From Stenocarpella maydis (Eukaryota > Ascomycota > Sordariomycetes > Diaporthales > Diaporthaceae): DNA of 64,000 nt. The notes under the pieces were generated by a model. The model searched no databases, was not told where the DNA came from, and was given only the letters and a program-made list of their open reading frames with translations. Positions within the stretch are counted from its first letter, which is position 1. Each line of letters begins with the position of its first letter. Location: contig NQMI01000067.1 of assembly GCA_002270565.1 (NCBI GenBank), forward strand, positions 124,001 to 188,000. Reading direction: 5' to 3'. The translations under genes were made by a program, and so were the position numbers. Of this stretch, positions 56,508 through 64,000 are shown piece by piece.

Positions 56508-57629
56508 TCAGAGCGCGTCGCCGGGCCTGGAACAGACGTAGTCAACAAGTTTCTTGATGTCGTTGTGGCTGGCCTTGCAGCATCCTCCTACCAAAACAGT
56601 TTGCCACTTCTTTCGCCTGGCCGTATCGAGCACAATCTGTCCAAGGTGCTGATCCCACGGTATCTGTATATCGGGTAAGAAAGGAGCCCATTGGGCGACG
56701 CATAATGGAAGACGCCAGCTTACCTTTTGAGCAACTCGTCCAGGGGGGGCCTCCCACTTCATCGTTGTGGTATTATAGACCTCTCCGTTCGTCCCATCCG
56801 GGTATAAAACCAACGCCGGCCACGCAGCAAGCCGGTCTTGCTCGATCATGCTCGAGACTGCACCTTCGTATTTGGCGATCAAGCCCGCAAGCTTGTGCAT
56901 CTTGGTGCAGTTGATACCAATGCCCCAGGGCTGCGTTTTGGCACTGTCACGGCAAAGCATCGCCTCTACGACCTCCTCCACAGTGCTGCCGTCGGGGAAC
57001 CCATCGCCCTCTCCAGGAAAGACACATGCTATCCAGAGCGGCTTGGGGGCGAAGGCGGCGGTTGCCTTTCTGACCGCAGCGATCTCATCGACCCTGGGGA
57101 TGGTCTCGCATGCAATATATGCGATGTCATCCAGCAGATTGGCAAATAGAGACAGACGCCGGGCCCACCACCCGAGTAGGCTCTCCTCGTCGTTATGATC
57201 GCTGTCGTAGGCACCGCTGTACTCCTGGCCAGGGATCATGGTGGAGCCGTAGGGCCCCAGGCTCAGGGCCAGCTTCGCGTCAGGCTTGCCCCTGGCCTGG
57301 CAGGCGATGTCCACCGCCTCCTTGAGAAACCTGGGGACACTGGCCTCGTCGATACCATTTGGCCATGCCTCCGTTCTGGTGGCTGCAAAGCCAGCGACAG
57401 AGACCTGGTAGGTGGCTGTCTCGATCACGTCGACCGGTACCTGGCCAAAGTCCCTCTGGCAGGCGAGCAGGGTCTGCGGGTCGCTCACGAGAGGGTGCGA
57501 AGACCACAGGGGAGTGGTCTCGTTGGAGAACTTTACGCCGTACTTATCTTCGAGGGACGTCCCGAGACCTCCGTCCATGAAGAGAATGGGGGTCGTGGTC
57601 GACATGTTCGGGGTGGATTCGTGACCCAT
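56508..57629 (-). CDS. Homocysteine S-methyltransferase
   Basis: Two exons (57629-56724 and 56663-56508) give 353 residues. The enzyme transfers a methyl group from S-methylmethionine or SAM to homocysteine, forming methionine (Mht1/Sam4 type). Seen: the N-terminal FMDGGLGTSLE motif, ETATYQVS, a SLGPYGSTM motif, and the zinc-binding cysteines in GINCTKM and, near the C terminus, VGGCCKAS. The 60-base intron (GTAAGC...ATACAG) is a multiple of three without stops, so unspliced reading would add about 20 residues (VSWRLPLCV...) between VAQK and IPWDQH. Splicing restores the family pattern. A second Met at 57605 (MSTTTPILF) is an equally reasonable start. Cytosolic; no targeting signal. Confidence 0.92.
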   Translation of the reverse strand: MGHESTPNMSTTTPILFMDGGLGTSLEDKYGVKFSNETTPLWSSHPLVSDPQTLLACQRDFGQVPVDVIETATYQVSVAGFAATRTEAWPNGIDEASVPRFLKEAVDIACQARGKPDAKLALSLGPYGSTMIPGQEYSGAYDSDHNDEESLLGWWARRLSLFANLLDDIAYIACETIPRVDEIAAVRKATAAFAPKPLWIACVFPGEGDGFPDGSTVEEVVEAMLCRDSAKTQPWGIGINCTKMHKLAGLIAKYEGAVSSMIEQDRLAAWPALVLYPDGTNGEVYNTTTMKWEAPPGRVAQKVSWRLPLCVAQWAPFLPDIQIPWDQHLGQIVLDTARRKKWQTVLVGGCCKASHNDIKKLVDYVCSRPGDAL

Positions 57630-58441
57630 GGACCGCTCCCATGGCTGTTGGACATGTGCTTCTCGCGGGCCAGGCCTGATCTACGATGCAGGAATTTTCA
57701 GTGCCATGGCGGAATTTTTCAAGACTATGACGTGACGCGGCGGTGGATCTATGACCCGGTTCTCGGGCCGGGCCTCGTCGGTTCCGGGCCCCGCCGGTTC
57801 CGGGCCCGGAGCTCAGTGGGCCGGGGCTCGTCAGCCGGCCAGCTCCAGCACCGGACAGGCTGACCAAGGCCCGATGATCTGACGCCGAGTGTCCAGGGGG
57901 TGGCACAATTAGACATAACTAGTCCATTTGGCCTCGGCTCCGTACTAGGCAGGCAGGCAGTATACCGACAGAGGAAGCCTGGATCTGGTCCCTCAGGCGC
58001 TGAGGCTCAGCTCCGGCCGAGCCTGCGTGGGCCATTCGAGGGGATGGGGCCAGACGTGGCTAAGCATCTATGTTTGGTGGTACAAACCAGGGTCCAGATC
58101 CTGGGAGAGCGCTGCGGCTCTCGCTGCTGACAGTTGTCTGTGTGACGCCACGTCAATCCTTCCTCTGGCCTGGCTTGTGCTGTCACACACCAACACGTCG
58201 TGATCCACCCGAGACGCCAGGCATTAAGTGAGCGAGCTGAGATCCATCCGTGCAGAAAGACGGTCAAACAGATAAGGGGAACCTCGCGGCGCCTCGTCGA
58301 CAAAAATGTCCGCCGTGCCAAAGCCCCAGCACGTTTCTGCTTCCAACCTCATCCGATTGCTTTCAACAAAGAGTGTTCGGCAGTCGACGCTATCAAGCCC
58401 GCATACGGCCGCCTAACCGATCCTTCCCCCGACCTGGTGCC
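57630..58441. other. Intergenic, no gene recognised
   Basis: Contains a GGTTCCGGGCC-type repeated stretch (about 57760-57815). No convincing coding region. Confidence 0.45.
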
Positions 58442-58786
58442 ATGAACATGTCCGACATGCAGACAGCATCCAGGTATTTGAGCCGTTGCTCTTATCTGGT
58501 TTGTCTTATCGTCCTCAACGCCGCTGGTGGGCTGGCACTGCCAACTTCAACGCCAACATCATTGCGCTGGCCCAGTCTGCTCGAGACCGCAAGACTCGCC
58601 ATTCCTGGGTGGCTGAATGAGACGACTGCTATTATTTTGGCGGGGGTGATCTTGGGACTCGCATCGGCCTCCATCGCTGTGTTTGGATTTGACTGGAAGG
58701 ACTATGCCGTCGATTCTTCAGAGGCACGCATACTAGGCACGGAAGAACAAGGACGCCATACCTCGGAGAAGCGAATTGTGGCATGA
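58442..58786 (+). CDS. Small predicted membrane protein
   Basis: ORF of 114 residues from MNMSDMQ; the in-frame extension upstream to 58250 looks non-coding (Pro/Arg-rich). It has an N-terminal hydrophobic segment (SYLVCLIVLNAAGGLAL) that could be a cleaved signal peptide and a second helix (AIILAGVILGLASASIAVFGF), followed by a short hydrophilic tail. No family recognised. The two well-placed hydrophobic segments are the only support; it could be a chance ORF. Confidence 0.4.
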   Translation: MNMSDMQTASRYLSRCSYLVCLIVLNAAGGLALPTSTPTSLRWPSLLETARLAIPGWLNETTAIILAGVILGLASASIAVFGFDWKDYAVDSSEARILGTEEQGRHTSEKRIVA

Positions 58787-61516
58787 TCGCAAGAGGCCTT
58801 CAACCGCACGTCGAAATACGATGCTTCGGAGATCACCTGCGAGCCCGCCAAAACCTTCCGCTTCCTGGGCAATTGTTCGTATCAGACGGTCTGTCCCGGC
58901 TCCCACATTCGCCATAGCATCGCACTGGCTGTGAGCGCAGGGCCAGCATCCATGATGCAGCCCTAGGAGCCTCTGGACACCATGCCCGCGACATCGCCCC
59001 CAGACGACGGACATCGGCGCCGACAAAACCAGCGTCGTTCAAGACCAATATTCCATGGCTGTGGTCACGCAAATACCGGAGCGTGAGCACGAAGGGCGCA
59101 TTCATCCAACCTGTCAGCAGTGTGCGGAGTACCCAAAACGAGCAGCATGCGCCAGTATACGTACCTCACGCGGCCAGGGGACCGAGTCATGGAATGGGCC
59201 ATGGCATGATAAGGGGATAAGCGGATCCGCTGTTGCTCCCGTCGGCTAGTGCCGGATGTGAACTTCACTGTGATAATCGGTCACTGGGGTCGCCCCTGAG
59301 CTAGGAAATGCCAGAGTCTAGGCTGCGAGAGGCCTCGGCCTCACCCCTGCGCCACCTGCAACACCTCTCTGCCTGTAAGGAGTACTGTCATCTTCAGTGT
59401 CTTTGTATATATGTACAGGTCACCATGCCTGGGCTGGGGCAAGGACTGCATGTGCAGGTCGGATATTTCTCAGAAACTTCAGGTTGCCTTGCTCAAGCTG
59501 CTTCCACGTCTACATGTCTAACTACAGATCGAAATGGATACACCCACCCCTCGCAGCGTGGATTGTCCATCATGATATAAACAGGTTTCCTGATCCTGAC
59601 GCTATGCGTAGCTTCTACACGTCAAGGCCTTGTGGGCGTGTCCCTGGAGCTTTCAACCTCGGCCGCCGACGGGACTATCAGGGATCGTTGAACTGTTGTT
59701 TCCGAGGCGCAAGACCACACCCATTACCAATCGAACAAGACTGGAGAATACAAAAGTGTTCTGTTCACGCGCTCGATGCGTGCAGCGACATAAATGCAGC
59801 CATCCTCTAATGTCCCGGACGACTTACCGGAGGTTCGAATATGTGACACGCATAATATGATTATCACAGCTTCCATGCAGGCATTCCTGTCCTCTTCCCA
59901 TTTACACTGCCGCCAGGCCAACTGAGATTTCTTACTTGGGCTGAAGGAATCAGTGAAGGGCCCGGGAAGGGGAATCCCGGTGCCCCTAAGGTGTACATGA
60001 GAAGAAATTTTGTACGGCAGCCAGACGGGGGGTTTTCCTCCAGACACATCCCAATTTACCAACACCAAATCGATCCCCGAAAGTTGTCGGGTACATACGG
60101 CGTGGCCTCGTACTACCCTTGTAGGTAATTAAGATGGACGGTTTCAAAGCGTGACCCGCGAGCCAAATCATGTGCTCTGAACAACGACGTGGTTATTAGT
60201 AACTAATCACCAAGCATTTCCCAGCGCCGCCAATCCTTGGAACGCCAATCTTGCAACCTAGGTAGGCTGGCATTTAGACAAAGCTTGGCAGGCGTTGCCA
60301 CCTCGCCACCTAGATACCCAAAATCATGCAATTTCTCCTCTTTGAGAAATGTGCATCTCCGCGCAAGTAAATACCCCCCCCCAAAACCAGTTCTCCACCG
60401 CAGGCACAGGTTTGTACTCGAATACGACAAGGCCCCGTGTATGTACGCCGAGCTGCCTGTGATGGGCCTACGCAATCATCTTGCCCGCCTGGAAGGAAGC
60501 TCGAGAAAGACTTTGGCGTCTGTAGATCACGGGACCCCATGGTGGGCCGCACAGTCCTGTTACAGCACAGGTCTAACAGAACTCCTACGAGATTGATGTC
60601 TATGGGATATAATGGACTAGCATCCTTGCAACCAGGTAGCTGCTTCCTGCGTCGAAAGTAAAAACAGATATGCTGGGCGCGAGCGGCCAGGATAATACCA
60701 TTACACGTATATGCCATTAGGGCACCCCTTATGATGCTTTTGCACACGGACATGGATCGGCTGTCTGACCGAGTTATGAACATCGAAACACTAGAAATAT
60801 GCAAGGCGTCCCTGAGCTGAGCAACTGTTCATGCAGAGCCATGCTACGATATCCCGGCCCCATGCGACCATGAGCACGACCGCTGAGAGGCTATGTCTCT
60901 CGCACCTCTGGTGGTCTGCAGTGTGCTTACGGGTCAGCTGGTCTTTGACGGGATAGTTGGTGTGCACAAAGACGCCTAGTCTTCGTCTGAACTATGCCGC
61001 CATGACTCGAGTACGTGTTTCCGGTGTCGATTCCAGACCGAAGCATCTGGCTACATATTTGCAGGACCACAGGCCTGAATGATGGCCGCGACCGGATGCA
61101 TGTGGGAACAAGAAATAGCTGGTAAAGGAGCCGTCAACCACGCGACAGGGACATCGGGTATTTGTTATTATTAGGGTCTCGATCAGGAACTAAGTGTACA
61201 CTACCACATCGTGCCACATGGTACCTAGGTAGGGTATCCTAACGGGTCCAAAAAGACCCGTCTCGAATACGAGTCAGCATCGTGCATGCATGCGACCTGC
61301 GCTGCTTCGTGAACACGTGAAATCTCAAGGCAGCGTTCTCTGAATCCCGGCAGCGACTATGTGCGATTTATCATCTTTCCAGACTGAGATTTTTTTCGGT
61401 GGTTGGCCTGTCTCGTTGGGAGAGACGGCACGGTTTTTGTTGCGAGGGAGTAAAGCTTGAGTTTTCCTTTTTCCCTTTTTCCCTTTTTCCGTTTTTTTTA
61501 TCTTTCTTTTCCTCAC

Positions 61517-61547
<31 letters not shown>

Positions 61548-62151
61548 CAATGGCCCTCGCGGCCTGGCAACCTAAATCCTAGCCCAGGTCCCTCTCGTTA
61601 GCCTAGCTAGGAAACCAAGGACAGCTCCCCCGTCAGATCATGCCAACAGGCAGAACCCTGTTATTTGCCAGAGAAACAAACTGCGCGTGCCGAGAAAGTC
61701 TAAAGTCTGGCATGCCATTCTGCCCGTTCTGCCGAGCATCCCCAGATTGCCTTGCCCCCCCCCCCCCCCTCCTTGGTTCCGGCAAGGTGTTCTCCACAAT
61801 TTCGTCCCGACCACTCTGGCGACTATGCACCCGCTCACGCGCGAGGAGGTCGTCGCCGCAGTCTGTCTCCCTGATTCGACTCTCGCCGGGCCAGCAATAC
61901 GCTGACACAAGCCCAAACCTCTGGTGTACAGTGCCCAGTGCGTAGTACGGTACCATCCGGCTCATGGCCAAGAGATCCTGGCAGGAAGCAGCCGACTCCC
62001 TGTCCCAGGACATGGCTAGCCCTCCTCTAACGGCAAGTCACTTAGCCTCACCCTCCCCTCCCGATTCCCATTTCAGATTCTGGACCCTCCTTGCCGTCCC
62101 CACGCGGCAGCAGGCCAGATGATGCTGACCGAGAGGCTACAAACAATCTAG
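58787..62151. other. Long intergenic stretch with a pyrimidine-rich tract; no confident gene
   Basis: Short ORFs without recognisable families. Perfect or near-perfect TACCTAGGTA palindromes at 60256-60265 and 61222-61231. A T/C-rich tract (about 61455-61549, TTTTTCCC and TTTTC repeats) lies roughly 0.6-0.7 kb upstream of the Zn2Cys6 coding exons and may mark its promoter or leader. An upstream coding exon of that gene may lie near 61963. Confidence 0.45.
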
Positions 62152-63860
62152 AGCAGGCGCCGCGGCTATGATCTGCCGCCAGGTCCCTCGGCTGGCCTGA
62201 CCCAGGCCCAGACTGGGGACACTCCTGCTAGGCGCACCAGCCACCCGTCCCCCTTCGCGTCCGCCTCGACGCCACGTGGTGATGTCCCGCCCCCCTTCCA
62301 GCAGCCTCAGCGGAACCCGTCCCTGGCCTCCGTGGAGATATCGCGGAAGGTCAAGGCCTGTGCAGCATGCCGTAAGCAGAAGGTAGGGCGCCTCATGCCA
62401 CAATGCCACTTGCAGTCCTTGCTTGCAGTCCCGGCAGTGCCGAAAGCTTTTGCAAGGCTCACAGCGTACCTGACCTTGTCATCGTCATGTAGATCAGATG
62501 TCATATGGAGGACGGAAAGCCCCCGTGTGTGAGGTGCAAACAGAGGAACCTCTCATGTGTGCTCAACAAGAGCTTACAGATGCTCATGGACGAGAGGTCT
62601 CAGTAAGCCCGCACCCCCTCCGTTGTTCTTGTCATGGCCCGGTGACCTCGCCTCCTCAGCGTAGCCCTCCGCAGCGCGGACCCGGGCACCATCCTCCGCT
62701 GCCGATTGTTGGGGTGTCTGACGACCGTGGGTAGGTGGCATCAGGACATTGTCGGCGATCTCGAATTGATATACTCCGGGGTCCAGGAGCTGCGAGAACG
62801 CTCTGCACTCGCGCCGCTTGCTGCGCTGAGGAGCTCGTCTGACCGGCCGGGCCCGGCTGGCACGATGGACCCAGGCGGTCAGGAGCAGCACGAGGACAGC
62901 GGAGGCGTGTCCCCCGGAGATAACAACTCGCCCACAATGGCGAGCATGCTGGACGAGGCCATTGCCGACCCCACAGCGCAGCACGCCGGCTTCTTCCCAC
63001 CCCCCATTTCCTCGCTCAACCCACAAGCCGGGCACCCGCCCCTCCACTTTCATGACTCGGGCGAGGACGCACAGAGTCTCCACTCCGGGGGCGGATCCGT
63101 ACGGGATTTCATAGCCGCCGGGCACGTCTCCCTGGCGGACGCCCAGCGGCTTTTTGAACTCTACGTCGAGCAGCTGGACTACCACGTCTACAATATCGGC
63201 GGCCGCTGCCGGACGCTCGATGCGCTGAGGTCGCGGAGCGCCATCCTCACCGCCGCCATCCTCACCGTCGCCGCGCTGCATGACCCCGCGTCGAACCACA
63301 TCTACCCAACCTGCAACAGGGAGCTGCGGCGGCTAGTATCGGCGAGCATATTCGACAGGAGGGTTGGCCGGGACCACCTGAGGGCCCTCTGCGTGGCCTC
63401 GTACTGGCTGAGCGACATCAGCTGGACCCTGTCCGGCATGGCGATCCGCAGGGCCACCGAGGTCAACCTGAGCGGTAACTATCAAAAGATACTGGCCGAG
63501 GGCGGCGGTGACGACGACGCGGCCGACTGCCTGCGGCTGTGGTATAACATTTTTATCTGTGACAGGAACCTCTCAACCCTCTATAGCAGGCAGACCCTCG
63601 TGTGCGAGGACGCCAGTATCCACGGCTGGGAGCAGTTTCTCAAGACGCCCGTGTCGACGGACCACGACAAGAGACTGATGAGCAAGGTCTCGCTGCACCT
63701 GATCCTGTCGAGCATCCACGAGCTGTTTGGCCCCGACAACGGGGTCGCGGTCCCACCCGCCTTCTCGTTGCAGCTCGCCCACTACAGCCGTCAGCTCGAC
63801 CACTGGGTGGGTGTGTGGTCGACGACGCTGAAGAGTCAGTACCCGCCCCACGATGTGTAA
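62152..63860 (+). CDS. Zn2Cys6 fungal transcription factor, 5' end uncertain, probably continuing past the window
   Basis: Three exons traced: up to 62382, 62493-62602, and 62735-63860. Splicing gives the binuclear zinc cluster CAACRKQK|IRC...PPCVRCKQRNLSC, with the intron inside the cluster, then a Gln/Ser-rich linker. A fungal-specific transcription factor domain follows (FELYVEQLDYHVYNIGG, LRALCVASYWLSD, LRLWYNIFICDRNLSTLYSRQ). No in-frame ATG lies between the TAG at 62149-62151 and the zinc cluster, so the start must be in an upstream exon (a MAKRSWQEAA ORF at 61963 is one candidate) or the gene is broken there. At the right, HDV is followed by TAA at 63858-63860, but GTAAGA overlaps it as a donor-like site. 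The domain appears cut short, so another exon beyond 64000 is likely. Confidence 0.85.
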
Positions 63861-64000
63861 GAGGACACACGTCCGAGCCTGGGAGAAGAAGAATAAGAAA
63901 TGAGAAGGGGTGGAAGGAGAAAGGCGTAAAGAGAAGAAAGAGAAAAAAAAGAAAAAGAAAAAGAAAAAGAAAAACCCTCCCCACACTTCCTCAACCTCCC

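Noticed and set aside
59300..60800. Short ORFs of 70-160 codons in the long intergenic stretch
   Set aside because: No recognisable family, atypical composition, and overlapping frames on both strands.
62706..63860. Start of the transcription factor at the Met at 62706
   Set aside because: That Met lies in the intron; splicing at 62602/62735 joins the zinc cluster to the activation region in frame.

Overview
The window looks like nuclear DNA of a filamentous ascomycete. The support is: short introns with GTRAGT-type donors, CTAAC-like branch sites and NAG acceptors; typical fungal gene families (highly reducing polyketide synthase, UstYa/DUF3328, NACHT-ankyrin STAND protein, Zn2Cys6 factor, rhodopsin-domain membrane protein); a pogo/Fot1 transposon with many nonsense codons; and AT-rich blocks poor in CA/TG dinucleotides, as expected from repeat-induced point mutation (RIP). 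The class cannot be fixed from the sequence alone. There are two assembly gaps, a single N at 13339 and eleven Ns at 26690-26700, and both sit in suspicious contexts.

Layout. 1-21.7 kb is a candidate polyketide biosynthetic region. A highly reducing PKS (minus strand, running off the left edge before its ACP) is divergent from a DUF1907 metal-dependent hydrolase. A degenerate Fot1-like element and AT-rich DNA follow (10-14.5 kb). Next come an AYR1-like short-chain reductase, an FAD monooxygenase and an FSH1-family serine hydrolase (all minus), then a divergent rhodopsin-domain membrane protein. The PKS carries an apparent one-base frameshift between its methyltransferase domain and the downstream linker, so it is either inactivated or mis-sequenced. 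The FSH1 protein belongs to the same broad family as known PKS off-loading thioesterases, so a release role is a reasonable inference.

22-36 kb holds an intronless, GC-rich UvrD-like helicase with a C-terminal PD-(D/E)XK nuclease motif set and a presequence-like N terminus. It also holds a copper amine oxidase with a 1.9-kb intron containing a RIP-like AT block and an assembly gap, a UstYa-like protein, and a frameshifted ferric-reductase-like pseudogene.

36-46 kb is a housekeeping block: a conserved fungal protein of unknown function, the complex I subunit NDUFB8, and the SWR1 chromatin remodeller. The last two are divergent from a shared 0.73-kb promoter region.

46-64 kb holds a complete five-exon NACHT-ankyrin protein followed by decayed ankyrin-like sequence, a small unknown protein, an AIG2-like pseudogene with two consecutive in-frame TGA codons, a membrane-anchored DUF3445 (haem-dependent N-demethylase-like) gene, a homocysteine S-methyltransferase, a small membrane protein, and a Zn2Cys6 transcription factor that probably continues past the right edge. 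Gene models were spliced by hand. For every multi-exon gene where all exon ends are given, the exon lengths sum to a multiple of three. No tRNA, rRNA or CRISPR array was recognised.
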